DNA from: Sinotaia quadrata
Taxonomy: Eukaryota; Mollusca; Gastropoda; Architaenioglossa; Viviparidae
Direction of reading: 5' to 3'
Length of the DNA stretch: 64,000 nt
Assembly (NCBI GenBank): GCA_028829895.1
Contig: CM054181.1
Location: 64,781,259-64,845,258 of the forward strand
Numbering within the stretch: the first letter of the stretch is position 1; each line of letters begins with the position of its first letter. A program made the translations under genes and the position numbers. This document shows, piece after piece, positions 11,635 to 22,985 of the stretch. Below the pieces are notes generated by a model. That model had not been told where the DNA came from. It saw only the letters and a list, made by a program, of their open reading frames with translations, and made no database searches.

Positions 11635-12292
11635 AGTGAAAGAAATTAAACAATAATCCTTCTGTATAAAGTTCTAGGCTGTCCATTGTTCTGAAGCTTT
11701 AGTATACGAGTGAAAGAAATTAAACAATAATCCTTTTGTATAAAGTTCTAGGCTGTCCATTGTTCTGAAGCTTTAGTATACGAGTGAAAGAAATTAAACA
11801 ATAATCCTTTTGTATAAAGTTCTAGGCTGTCCATTGTTCTGAAACTTTATTATACGAGTGAAAGAAATTAAACAATAATCCTTCTGTATAAAGTTCTAGG
11901 CTGTCCATTGTTCTGAAGCTTTATTATACGAGTGAAAGAAATTAAACAATAATCCTTCTGTATAAAGTTCTAGGCTGTCCATTGTTCTGAAGCTTTAGTA
12001 TACGAGTGAAAGAAATTAAACAATAATCCTTTTGTATAAAGTTCTAGGCTGTCCATTGTTCTGAAGCTTTAGTATACGAGTGAAAGAAATTAAACAATAA
12101 TCCTTTTGTATAAAGTTCTAGGCTGTCCATTGTTCTGAAACTTTATTATACGAGTGAAAGAAATTAAACAATAATCCTTCTGTATAAAGTTCTAGGCTGT
12201 CCATTGTTCTGAAGCTTTAGTATACGGAGTGAAAGAAATTAGACAATAATCCTTCTGTATAAAGTTCTAGGCTGTCCATTGTTCTGAAGCTG
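11635..12292. repeat. 74-bp minisatellite, 9 copies, with a 4-unit higher-order pattern
   Basis: Copies start at 11635, 11709, 11783, 11857, 11931, 12005, 12079, 12153 and 12228. Three variable sites (CTTC/CTTT; CTGAAG/CTGAAA; TTAGTA/TTATTA) follow the same order in copies 1-3 and 5-7. The array therefore expanded by a 4-unit (296-bp) block as well as by single units. Confidence 0.95.
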
Positions 12293-13375
12293 ACATGCAA
12301 TGAGTGCAGCGTGCTTTCACCATTGGCTGATGAAATTACTATCTCAAAAGCGACCTTCTAATCTTAGTTTAATGTACTAGTCATGATATTTCTTTTGGTT
12401 TTATTCTACAAGTGACAATGGCAAATTCCCTAGGAAACCAGATTGCGCAGACATCATTGTTTGACACCATTTTTCAATCGGGTTTACCCCACTTCTAGTT
12501 GTGACTAAAAGGGCACCACAATGAATACATAATTTATCCACTATCTCACACATTCTTGTGTCAATTGGACATTTCCGAATGTGTTCAATGTACATCCCAT
12601 TCAAGGCTGGAACTTATCTCTCTCTGAACCTGTTGATAGCCATGGTCAACGATGTGTCACCTTATCAAAGATTCAACAGTCTTGCAATGTCAAAATTAAA
12701 ATTGACAGATCTGAACAGAGAAAACTGGTGAACAGAATGGTTTGCATTCACTAAATGTAGTTGTCAAAGAAATAGTTTCCATGTCAAAGTACATGAGAAA
12801 GCTAATTTAATTATATCCAACAAATCAAAAATTAAAATAAATAAACACATTGATCACATCAGATGACGGGTTTCTTTCTAGTTAATAATACTCGAAAATT
12901 TCTAAGTGTCATTGTAATCAGCCCAATAAGTTCTATATTTTTCGTGTGGCGTGTTAATCAGGAATCCCAGGGTATGACTGCTACACCCTAAGGACAAGCA
13001 AGTTTAGAAGCAATGGTGTTATTTTATCGTATGAGTCGGTGGGTGTGGAAAGAAGATGAATTTTTTTAAAATACATAATTTTATGTACTCCAATTTACTA
13101 ACATACGTATGTTAATTTCACAGTTTACATAACGCTTCAAAATTATGTTTAAGCAATTAATTCTGCTATATTGAAGACTTAAAAATCATATTTTATAAAT
13201 GGATTATGCAATAAGAGATATAGCGCCTTCCAATACTTATATTAGCTATTAAAACCATTTTCTCGTGGGTATGGTAGCATGGGTGTGCGTGCATTGATGT
13301 GCATGTGTGCGCATATGTGTGTGCATGAAAGAGTTTGTGTTGGGAGGAATTGTAGGTTTGTTTGTACTTTTGATG
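12293..13375. other. Unique sequence with one weak minus-strand frame
   Basis: A minus-strand frame at 12401-12595 (from the first ATG; contains HIRKCPIDTRMCEIVDKL and CIHCGALL) has a protein-like composition. It is short, has no recognised domain and no splice-framed neighbour. It could be an old transposon or gene fragment. The rest is unremarkable. Confidence 0.35.

Positions 13376-13443
<68 letters not shown>
13376..13443. repeat. (CA)n microsatellite
   Basis: About 33 perfect CA repeats. Histidine/threonine and cysteine/valine frames over it are artefacts. Confidence 0.98.
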
Positions 13444-13445
<2 letters not shown>

Positions 13446-14142
13446 CCCCGTGGAATTCTCATTTCCTGTTCCTCTCACTTCTCGAGTGTGTGTGTCTAGG
13501 AGAGAGAGAAAATATGTAATCATCAAGATTAACTCACCACTAGTCGTTGTTTTTTTTAAATGCATTTCACTTGTCTGTCTTGAAAGTTATTGTAACAGAC
13601 TATGAAATGTTCAAACCAACTCGATCTTTCTTGAAGTTATAATTAGGTTCCTATATATACCCGACTTGATTATATCGAGTGTCGCCTAATTTCGTAGACA
13701 TATAGATATATTTATCCACCAAAGCCAAAATTGCATTGATCTGCTTTATATGTTGAAGTTAAAACGGGGTTGCTTTAGATTTTTTGTAATTGATGTAACT
13801 TTAAACTATTTTACTAAGTTGCAAAAGAAAATGTCCTGTGTTTTAATTTTATGTAAACTTATTCTTCATACTTTCTCACGTTATCTTGGTGCAGGAATTT
13901 CAGCTTTTAGTATGATTCTATTTTACTAATTTTATCACCCACAGATGCATTCTGTTTTTTGTAGTTATTCTTTGTAACATTTTCTCATTGAGTTTATTTG
14001 TCAACATATGACAGACACATTTATTATTATTTGAGTTTACAATACAACCATTTACAATAGTATAACTGATTTCTTGTTTATTGGAGACTGAATAATTAAC
14101 TAACCATTGATCTGATTAACACAACATACCATATTTACTTTG
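13444..14142. other. AT-rich unique sequence
   Basis: No gene seen. Confidence 0.4.
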
Positions 14143-14397
14143 AGATTGCCTATGTATAAGCACTATGTTTTGCTGCCTTAACCCAGATTGCCTATGTATA
14201 AACACTATGTTATGCTGCCTTAACCAAGATTGCTTATGTATAAACACTATGTTATGCTGCCTTAACCAAGATTGCCTATGTATAAACACTATGTTATGCT
14301 GCCTTAACCAAGATTGCCTATGTATAAACACTATGTTATGCTGCCTTAACCAAGATTGCTTATGTATAAACACTATGTTATGCTGCCTTAACCAAGT
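14143..14397. repeat. 42-bp minisatellite, 6 copies
   Basis: The unit is ATTGCCTATGTATAAACACT, ATGTTATGCTGCCTTAACCA, AG. It equals 14 codons, giving open frames on both strands (plus MLCCLNQDCLCINT) that are repeat artefacts. Confidence 0.94.
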
Positions 14398-15926
14398 TTA
14401 TGAAATCGTACATGCTAGCTTGTGCTTGATAATTTTATTATGTCATTCACTGTGACGAGCACAAAACTGTGAGCCCCAACCTGTGTCCACTAGTGCTTTA
14501 CAGTTTGTAACAGTGTAACAGCTAAGTACACTCATTATGCGAAAGAACTGTAAGTGAGACTGTACACCCACAAATCAACATCCTAATAACTTGATGAAAG
14601 TAGCAATTCATGAATAAACACTTGATCTGATTATATTGTTCCCATAATATAATATACAACTGTCATATTGTCTCCCACTTAACATTCAATCTTAAATTAG
14701 AGTTTGTAGGCTCAAAATATTTATTCATAAAATACAAAAACACACCTTAAAGAAATTAAACATGTGTGAATTTATTACTTTAACCAAACACCCTCCACTC
14801 TACTAGAGATTATTTGTAACAAGCACAGTAAGCTATGTGAATTTTTAAAAATCACTGTTGCCAAAGGATGGAAGGCTTTTCGAAAACATTCATATTTAAC
14901 GAATACCTCGTGAATATTTAAAAATGTTGAACTGTGAATGACAAGGTGCTGGTATACACGTTTGACAGAATTATTTTGCTCTGGAACTTTCTTTTGCTGA
15001 GACACTCATCACGAATGTGCACAGAAGCCTGGACCCCTGCTCGACCCAGCTCTGACTCAAGGCTACATACTAGTATTCCAGACCTGTAGTATTATTACTG
15101 GCTACCATTCTCTCATTGTAGAATATACTGTGAACATCCATACTCAGTAAGCAACCCTGTCTGAGAGCACATCATTTGCAAGTCTACAAGCTGTTCTAGA
15201 GTCCTCCTCTACCCCCACTCCCGCGAGACAATGCACCACAGCACCACAAGTTATTTACAATTGGAGAGTGCAGACTTTCTGGACTGATACTCAGGCTGTG
15301 CTCGCATAAAAGAATGAACTTTCATAACACTCTAACAAGTGATATAGTATTATATACATATATTCTCTATATTGTGTTTTAATTAAGTGGTCTTAACCTG
15401 CGCTGATATTACAGATCAGTAGTCAACAGTTCTCTGATCAGGTCCGTCTGTTAGTTTTGCCTTCTGCCTACCCTTGTCTAGTACTGATGGTGTGTAACTG
15501 AGGTGGGGGATGAGCCAGTAATCTGTCTATCGATAATTTTGGTGATCATTTATGTCAAATTCTGATTGTATTCATGGTGAAACTATGAGTATGACTCTCC
15601 AAAGTTACTACTACAAACTCTTTATAAACAAGTGACATAAAATTGCTTATAAAATCGAGTTCAGTAAATTATCTTTCTTACTACATTTTGCTTTGCACTT
15701 TCAGAGCTTCGTAGTGTTCAGCAGTACAAACAGTTTTGAACCCTAATAGACACTCAAAATGCTGATGTCACGCATAGGCAATAGTCTGGCTGAACGAGAC
15801 TAATACATTACCAAATTCTGCTATATCTCTCTATTAGTATTCAAGTGTAGTAATGAAAATAAAATTAAATAATAAAAAATCATTAACTCATGTATAACAA
15901 TACGAGAGTTAAGTTCATGTACAATA
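14398..15926. other. Unique intergenic or intronic sequence
   Basis: Nothing recognised over 1.5 kb. A slightly more GC-rich stretch at 15005-15310 carries no long frame, RNA gene or transposon motif that I can name. Confidence 0.4.
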
Positions 15927-16048
15927 GCTGCAAACATAACAGACAAGCTGCAAAGGTAAACATAACAGACAAGCTGCAAAGGTAAGCATAACAGACAAGC
16001 TGCAAACGTAAACATAAAAGACAAGTCGTAAACATACCAGACAAGCCT
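15927..16048. repeat. 26-bp minisatellite, about 4 copies
   Basis: Repeated AGCTGCAAAGGTAAACATAA plus CAGACA. The last copies are shortened and mutated. Confidence 0.9.
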
Positions 16049-16225
16049 AACAACAACAGAGGGCAGAAGATGAGAAGCACAGACACGATCAGTGCGCATA
16101 AATATTAAGTCTTTTATAAACGAAATCGTAATGACGAGTTTTGAACTCATCTCGACTTTTGCATCAATAGAGAAAGAGTTAGTGCTATTGATTTGTCACA
16201 CTTTTAATCCTGTTGACCCCTACAT

Positions 16226-16228
<3 letters not shown>

Positions 16229-16284
<56 letters not shown>
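16229..16284. repeat. (CA)n microsatellite
   Basis: About 27 CA repeats. Confidence 0.98.
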
Positions 16285-16288
<4 letters not shown>

Positions 16289-16393
16289 ATACACGTTGCT
16301 CACAGAAACATACATTAAACTACTGCAGACTCATTTTACACTTCACAGACACATTACACACGAGCATTAAACACTTTTGCTGACAACTTATAC

Positions 16394-16540
16394 CAGGGTT
16401 CCTCAGCAGGAGTTCCGCGAGAGGTGTCGCGAGGGTCCCCCGAAAGATCGTGATTAGAAAGTAATAAACGTTGTAGATATAGCAATTTTTTGCAGGAGTT
16501 CCCCTAGACCTGAAAATTATTTCAAGGGTTATTCAATTAA
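16394..16540. mobile_element. Possible hAT-type transposon end (fragment)
   Basis: The block starts CAGGGTTCCTCAGCAGGAGT and continues TTCCGCGAGAGG, GGGTCCCCCGAAAGATCGTG, then GGAGTTCCCCTAGACCTG. A CAGGGTTCT-like terminus followed by TTCCGCGAG motifs resembles ends of hAT-family elements in invertebrate genomes (from memory). I find no matching inverted end or 8-bp duplication, so it is at best a fragment. Confidence 0.4.
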
Positions 16541-16772
16541 CAAGATTGAGAAAGATGACCTTACTCTTTGCCAATACTTTAAACACATCTCGCACATAAA
16601 TCACACTAAACACTTTACTTGTACAAATACACACATACAAATCAGCATAAAAACATAAAATTTACTCGTACACACACGTACGCACACGCACACATACATA
16701 AAAATCATCACGATGTGGACACGGCAATCAAAACCCAGACATTTACTTTTTCGATGTTTCAACCATTTACAT
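16541..16772. other. CA-rich transition sequence
   Basis: Scattered ACACAC and ACATAC stretches. No gene. Confidence 0.5.
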
Positions 16773-16851
16773 CACACACACACACACACACACACACCCT
16801 CCACCCCCCTAAGCCTTCCATCCAGTTTATTACAATGCCTGTATAGCACGC

Positions 16852-16910
<59 letters not shown>

Positions 16911-16918
16911 ACACACAC
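16773..16918. repeat. Two (CA)n microsatellites
   Basis: (CA)n at 16773-16797 and 16853-16917 flank a 55-bp unique spacer. Confidence 0.97.
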
Positions 16919-17445
16919 CGCCTTGTCGGGATTGCATCATAATCCCATTGAAAAGAAACTCGCGCACTGGATAAAACTGTTATCTCTCTCTCACTCGTCT
17001 CGTCCATCTGTCTGCAGCAGTTTCCTGACAGCACTGCTCCATTACAACGGACTGAAGGCGCTGCCTGCAAGGTCTCTGAAGGGGTCCTCCCTATGCTGGG
17101 CTGTGCGTGATTGACTTCTGAAAGGGAACCTGTCAAAGAATCAGCTCTGTCAAAAAGATGCATCACTTCACACCGTTTCAGGACTTTGCGACTTCAAATG
17201 GATTTTTTTTTGTAAAACTACGACTGATGTCTGTACACAAGTGTTATTTCTTGAGGGAAGCAGTCGATACCAGTTATTGAAGCGCGTCCCTTTCAAACGG
17301 AAACATTTTATTTTATTATTGCTTGAAGTAATAAGTCATGAATGCACGTAATAATTATTTGTATATGATGTTTCAAACACAGTTTGCTAATTCCATCAAG
17401 TTCCCATTCCGTTCAGAAGCTCTATACAGTTACTTAGCGTGTTGA
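16919..17445. other. Unique sequence, nothing recognised
   Basis: A minus-strand frame over 16759-17166 has a non-repetitive N-terminal half but no domain I recognise. Confidence 0.4.
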
Positions 17446-17530
17446 CGCACTTCGGCCCCCAATCGCCAATACATAAAGTATCTCACTTTATATTCAAGCA
17501 AGCACGGTTCCCTCCCCTGTCTGAAGTTCG
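17446..17530 (+). repeat. Dispersed repeat, copy A
   Basis: Shares CAATACATAAA, TATTCAAGCA, CACGGTTCCCTCCCC and TGTCTGA blocks in the same order and spacing with 21567-21652. It is probably a fragment of an unidentified interspersed element. Confidence 0.7.
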
Positions 17531-17768
17531 GTCAAATTTCTGGGAATCAAGTACTGCATCAACTGAAGGTGGTCGCCAAGACCGGTATTTTCTTGCTGAC
17601 GTTTCTGTACTGGGGAAATAGACTTAGACATTATTTTACCTGTCAAAATTAATATTGCTGATACAGCTGTGTTCAGCTAATACATGTGGAGTGTTGACTT
17701 TTCAGTACTCGGGAAATATACAATTACTTTCTGTAGTTGGCGCATTTCTTGTCAACGTTTTCATACTC
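17531..17768. other. Unique sequence beside a repeat array
   Basis: Contains degenerate precursors of the following 52-bp repeat (GTTGACTTTTCAGTACTCGG type). No gene. Confidence 0.45.
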
Positions 17769-18240
17769 TTTAAATACACTGTTGAGGTTTCCGTACTGAG
17801 TTAATCATATTTCTATGTCCGTTAAATATATTGTTGACGCTTCTGTACTCAGTTAATCATATTTCTATGTCCGTTAAATATATTGTTGACGCTTCTGTAC
17901 TCAGTTAATCATATTTCTATGTCCGTTAAATATATTGTTGACGCTTCTGTACTCAGTTAATCATATTTCTATGCCCGTTAAATATATTGTTGACGCTTCT
18001 GTACTCAGTTAATCATGTTCATGTAATCGTTAAATAGAAGTGACGCTTCCGTACTCAGTTAATCATGTTTCTATGTTCGTTAAAGAGGGTGTTCACATTT
18101 CTATACTTAGTTCAAACTGCTTCTATGTTCGTTAAAGAGGGTGTTCACATTTCTATACTTAGTTCAAACTGCTTCTATGTTCGTTAAAGAGGGTGTTCAC
18201 ATTTCTATACTTAGTTCAAACTGCTTCTATGCTCATTTCA
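17769..18240. repeat. 52-bp minisatellite with two adjacent subfamilies (about 5 + 3 copies)
   Basis: Subfamily A: GTTAAATATATTGTTGACGC-type units at 17821, 17873, 17925 and 17977, with decayed edges. Subfamily B: GTTAAAGAGGGTGTTCACAT-type units at 18079, 18131 and 18183. The units align over their whole length and share the 52-bp period. Confidence 0.92.
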
Positions 18241-18604
18241 TCGTGCTATAGGCATTCCCAGTATTCGGTTTAAAATGTTGTTGTTGTGTGTGTATTCAGT
18301 TAAATGTACAAGTGATGTTTTTGTCCTTAGTAAATAATACTATTGTTTTTTTTCTGTTCTCAGGAAAAAGTATTATTGATGTTTATGTCCTCAGTAAATA
18401 TTTAAAATCATTATCATTACAAGGGGATTTCTCTGAAAGTATGAAAGTATACTTAATATCAGGAAACAGAGATATATTATTAAGTTTTATTTCAAAGACA
18501 GCGTCTAGTCTCAGGTTTCAATAAACCAGTTGAAACGTAAGTGTTCATTGGCATAATGACAAGAATTCACACACCAAAGTGGTGTTTCTTGTATCTCGTG
18601 CTAT
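18241..18604. other. AT-rich unique sequence
   Basis: Nothing recognised. A 78-codon frame at 18288-18524 lacks a recognisable domain. Confidence 0.4.
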
Positions 18605-18607
18605 GTA

Positions 18608-18678
18608 ATATCCGAGGTCTTTTTGATACCCGATATCATGATATCCGAGGTCTTTTTGATACCCGATATCATGATATC
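18608..18678. repeat. 33-bp direct duplication
   Basis: ATATCCGAGGTCTTTTTGAT followed by ACCCGATATCATG occurs twice without a spacer. Each copy ends in the near-palindrome GATATCATGATATC. Confidence 0.93.
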
Positions 18679-18849
18679 GTTGTCACATTAATACTGGAAA
18701 TCATAAGTTGGCCAATAATTACCTTGGCTAAGATATCTTTGCATACTCCATCGCATGATATTCCACTTGTAAGGTGTTCAAAACAGTTTGTCAGAAAGAT
18801 GCTGCTTACAAGTGATTATGAGACGTACACCCCCCTCCTCTCTCTGTTA

Positions 18850-18850
18850 C

Positions 18851-18889
<39 letters not shown>

Positions 18890-18892
18890 ATA
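18850..18892. repeat. (CTGT)n microsatellite
   Basis: About 10 TGTC/CTGT repeats. Confidence 0.95.
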
Positions 18893-19185
18893 TATGTCTA
18901 AACAAAGAACTACAAACAAGTCACACTCCATTCTTTGTCTAGTTTTATTCTATAACCAGTAGGATTGGATTAGACTGAGCAACAACGTTCGAAATTTCTT
19001 TATAATATTCATAATTATAGAAATCATTGATTTAATTAATTAGTGCAGTTAAGATAAAGGTTCTTAACCATTGCAAGTATAAAATGAGAGATATCATGTA
19101 CTTAAAACAATGTCTGTGCTATAAAGTAGAAGAGGTATAATGTATTTCAATCGAATTCTGACTATAAACTGGGAAACGTTTAATG
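18893..19185. other. AT-rich unique sequence
   Basis: Nothing recognised. Confidence 0.4.
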
Positions 19186-19189
19186 TACT

Positions 19190-20210
19190 TAAGCAATGTC
19201 CTTGCTAGAATGTGGGAAATTATAATGTATTTAAGCAATGTCCTTGCTATAATGTGGGAAAATAGACTGTACTATAGCAAGGCTATAATGTGAAAAATAT
19301 AATGTACTTAAGCAATGTCCTTGCTAGAATGTGGGAAAATAGACTGTACTATAGCAATGCTATAATGTGGGAAAATATAATGTACTTAAGCAATGTCCTT
19401 GCTATAATGTGGGGAAATAGACTGTACTATAGCAATGCTATAATGTGGAAAAATATACTGTACTATAGCAATGTCCTTGCTATAATGTGGGGAAAATAGA
19501 CTGTACTATAGCAATGTCCTTGCTAGAATGTGGGAAAATAGACTGTACTATAGCAATGTCCTTGCTAGAATGTGGGAAAATAGACTGTACTGTAGCAATG
19601 TCCTTGCTATAATGTGGGGAAAATAGACTGTACTATAGCAATGTCCTTGCTAGAATGTGGGAAAATAGACTGTACTATAGCAATGCTATAATGTGGGAAA
19701 ATATACTGTACTATAGCAATGTCCTTGCTATAATGTGGGAAAATAGACTGTACTATAGCAATGTCCTTGCTATAATGTGGGAAAATATACTGTACTATAG
19801 CAATGCTATAATGTGGGAAAATAGACTGTACTATAGCAATGTCCTTGCTATAATGTGGGAAAATAGACTGTACTATAGCAATGTCCTTGCTATAATGTGG
19901 GGAAAATAGACTGTACTATAGCAATGTCCTTGCTAGAATGTGGGAAAATAGACTGTACTATAGCAATGCTATAATGTGGGAAAATATACTGTACTATAGC
20001 AATGTCCTTGCTATAATGTGGGAAAATAGACTGTACTATAGCAATGTCCTTGCTATAATGTGGGAAAATATACTGTACTATAGCAATGCTATAATGTGGG
20101 AAAATAGACTGTACTATAGCAATGCTATAATGTGGGAAAATATACTGTACTATAGCAATGTCCTTGCTATAATGTGGGAAAATATACTGTACTATAGCAA
20201 TGCTCTTGCG
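19190..20210. repeat. Hairpin minisatellite of alternating 42-bp and 36-bp units, about 25 copies
   Basis: The long unit is GCTATAATGTGGGAAAATAG, ACTGTACTATAGCAATGTCC, TT (42 bp). The short unit lacks GTCCTT (36 bp). Unit junctions form perfect hairpins: TATAGCAA-TGTCC-TTGCTATA in long units, TATAGCA-A-TGCTATA in short units. Single-base variants (AGACTG/ATACTG, TATAATG/TAGAATG) are shuffled among copies. Both lengths are multiples of 3, so open frames of up to 147 codons (MWENRLYYSN pattern) arise without being genes. Confidence 0.95.
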
Positions 20211-21566
20211 GTAAACGAAAGCTCAGTACAGTCTTCAATGAATGTAACTGGACTTTATATAACTTGGCGAGATAACTCGGACAGTTGTTTGAAATCATTC
20301 GGAACAAAGGCAAGATGGTTTTGTAATAAAAAATACTTATTTGATCAACCAAATTTCCACATTGCCCATCCTCACTTTTAAGAATACTTGTTTTGAAAAC
20401 ATCGATAATTATAATCTACTAAAACATAATATAATTATTTAATGATACACTAATTATCAAAAGAGGAATAATGTAATTTTGCGAGTTAAAAAATACACTT
20501 GGTTCATAAGCACTTACAAAGCATTTGAAAAGTTTATTCTGATTTAAATTTAATCTTGTAATTTCGTCTATCCAAGGCCTCGGGATCGACACGAACTTTT
20601 CACATAAATTCATATTTAACCCCAAGACATCCGCACAAATGATACAGTCAATAATAATTTGTCCTGACGTCTATTAGCCAAAGCCAGAGAGTAAGTATAT
20701 TTTAATATTGATTTCAATGTAACGTCTAATTTAAGACGTCAGCCAAATCAAACGACTAATGCTAATCTGTCCTTCGTCTGTGAACCAATGCCTCGATGTC
20801 ATAAATGAATCATAGAGCGGGGAACTAACATTGGATAACGTTGCTAACCAGCAAAATTTAATATCACAACAAAAAGAAGTTATGTTCCTATCTTTGACAA
20901 ATTTTATGGCCGGTTCATTTTTCCCTAGTCGAAATACACTAATCAGCAAGCTCGATATTAGCTCCAATGCACCACCTCCTGGAAGTCTTTAGAAGGCGGG
21001 CCCCAGACAATGGGTGACACACGAAATTGGCATGTGGCTATGTTTCACTGTCAACAGATTATAATTACGTCCACCGTATTTTTACTTGTTAGGCTTTGTA
21101 AAGGGAAGGAAAACAGGTTATGCAAATGATTATGCAAATCGATGGAATTGAACGAAACTTCTTTATTTCTGTTCAAGACGTCTGCGCATGTTAACGATGC
21201 AATTTATATATTTTTTAAAATCCTTAACTGTACTTATGCAAGATCTTTTTAATTAAAAGGAAATCTGTCAATAATTTTTGTTAGAACCTCGATAATAAAA
21301 TAATATAATATATACTAATAAAGTGCTTACATTGATTAAATAATAAAGTACTATCTCCGCAAATATAATTAATAATGGATTTTGTTTAAATTAATTTAGA
21401 TTTATTTTTAAAGGAGCTAGATTTACATTAATTTCGATAACAGTTTAGACTAAGCGAAAGGAAGAAAGACTTTGGTATAAAGAAAATGTTTGAGATAAAA
21501 GGAATTGGTGGGGGTGGGGAGCAAAGGACTTACGTCATTTTGCCTGAACCTTTTTGTAGTGTGCAG
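20211..21566. other. AT-rich unique sequence, no gene seen
   Basis: Short minus-strand frames at 20419-20625 and 20731-20967 have no recognisable domain. The slightly GC-richer block at 20960-21060 carries no motif that I can name. Confidence 0.4.
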
Positions 21567-21652
21567 GCACACTTTGACCCTCAGTCTCAATACATAAATT
21601 ACCGCAGTTTGTATTCAAGCATACACGGTTCCCTCCCCATGTCTGATTTCAA
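21567..21652 (+). repeat. Dispersed repeat, copy B
   Basis: Same-orientation counterpart of 17446-17530: ordered blocks CAATACATAAA, TATTCAAGCA, CACGGTTCCCTCCCC and TGTCTGA, with substitutions and small indels between them. Confidence 0.7.
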
Positions 21653-21964
21653 ACATTGCAAAGTATAAGACAGCACATGTGATGAATATTCCCGACTATC
21701 ATGTACTTATTAAATATACCAGGATTTCTTTTAAAAAAGAAAGCCATTTCTGTGCATGCGTGGTTTGTGTGTGTATGTATGTGTGCGCTTATATCGAGTG
21801 GTAATTTTTTAAAAAAAATTTTAAATCCAGTTAACTGCAGATCCGCAACAAGTCTGTGAGTATATTGCCTGTTCTACCAGCCCAACCGTACCTCTACCTC
21901 ACCCTGTTCACTCTTTACCAATCGACCTACTTAGATGGAAGTTCTTCAGACATTGGTTTACAAA
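21653..21964. other. Unique sequence, nothing recognised
   Basis: No motif or frame of note. Confidence 0.4.
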
Positions 21965-22456
21965 CTAGATCCCTGGAGTCCTGGAAGAGTAAACGACGAC
22001 GGGTGGCCATGAATATGCAATTCTGAAGACTTGGCCCGAGTTCCGACTTCTCTCGCCCTCAAGAAATCGCGACCGACGCATTGCCGCGTCTACAGACGTC
22101 TGGCCCGCTGTGGGTTTCAATGTCCTGTTCCGACGCCAAGAATTACTGTGGAAAGTCTGAGACTGGACCTCACGCATTTCTCTCCTTAGTGCTAATCGAA
22201 CAAGAATGATTCTTGAATCAGATCTGTAGACAATTAAACTAAATATGTAAGCTGTATTCTGTTCAGTCATCGCAGTGGGATCTTGTCGTTTAATAGCCCA
22301 TGGATCGTATCTTACAGTTTTAGTTGTGTCATTCTGGGCATATGTCTGTTTGACGTCATAAATGACTTTTTTTTTAAATGGTAGGCTTTGCGCATATTGA
22401 GCTGACAAAGGCCTGATGGAAAGTGACAATATGACAGTGGATGTTGTAACTAACAT
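21965..22456 (-). CDS. Hypothetical 163-residue protein with a possible signal peptide (weak candidate)
   Basis: I do not recognise this frame. It opens with a true ATG and a hydrophobic stretch (MLVTTSTVILSLSI) followed by RPLSAQYAQ, which could be a signal peptide cut after LSA. The middle is hydrophilic, and the C-terminal half is arginine- and serine-rich (LALRREMREVQS, RRSRFLEGERS). The interval is more GC- and CpG-rich than its surroundings, which is unusual here outside the receptor exon. There is no visible homology, poly(A) signal or splice structure. It could equally be a chance frame across a degenerate mobile element. Confidence 0.2.
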   Translation of the reverse strand: MLVTTSTVILSLSIRPLSAQYAQSLPFKKKVIYDVKQTYAQNDTTKTVRYDPWAIKRQDPTAMTEQNTAYIFSLIVYRSDSRIILVRLALRREMREVQSQTFHSNSWRRNRTLKPTAGQTSVDAAMRRSRFLEGERSRNSGQVFRIAYSWPPVVVYSSRTPGI

Positions 22457-22654
22457 TACTGAACTAAAGTAGTGTGTTTAATACAGTGTGATCGTTAGAT
22501 ACAAACTGTAACAATTCACTTGTATTAAATTTGTTTAGTTGTACACTAATGTTCATTAAAAGTGGTTACAATAGATCTACACCCGCTCCATTTACCTCCC
22601 TTTTCCGAAAATTGCACCGAGGGTTGTAGAATGAAGCCAGAAATAAAGAAAACC
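22457..22654. other. Unique sequence
   Basis: Nothing recognised. Confidence 0.4.
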
Positions 22655-22790
22655 ATTTCCCTCTGTCTTTCGTTACATCTCCTATCTCTTTCTCTCCCCC
22701 CCCCTCTCACTATCTCATTACATCTATCTCTTTCTCCCCCTTCTCTCACTCTCTCATTATATCTCCTATCTCTTTCTCCCTCAAGTGAAT
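22655..22790. repeat. Polypyrimidine (CT-rich) low-complexity tract
   Basis: CTCTC, TTTCTC and CCCCC runs contain an approximate duplication of CTATCTCTTTCTC. Confidence 0.85.
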
Positions 22791-22929
22791 TCAGATAAGC
22801 ACACAAATAAATACGCATACATAGTCACCGCTCGCTCTTCTCTCTCTCTCTTACATACATTCAAACGCATGCACATACGCACATATAAATGCACGTACAC
22901 ACATATACATACACATATTCATTATATTT

Positions 22930-22931
22930 AT

Positions 22932-22983
<52 letters not shown>
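22930..22983. repeat. (CA)n microsatellite
   Basis: About 24 CA repeats, preceded by ACATAC-rich sequence from 22850. Confidence 0.97.

Positions 22984-22985
<2 letters not shown>

Noticed and set aside
20038..20381. Open frame of up to 147 codons with MWENRLYYSN repeats
   Set aside because: It is the translation of the 42/36-bp array. All units are multiples of 3, and single-copy sequence shows no coding features.
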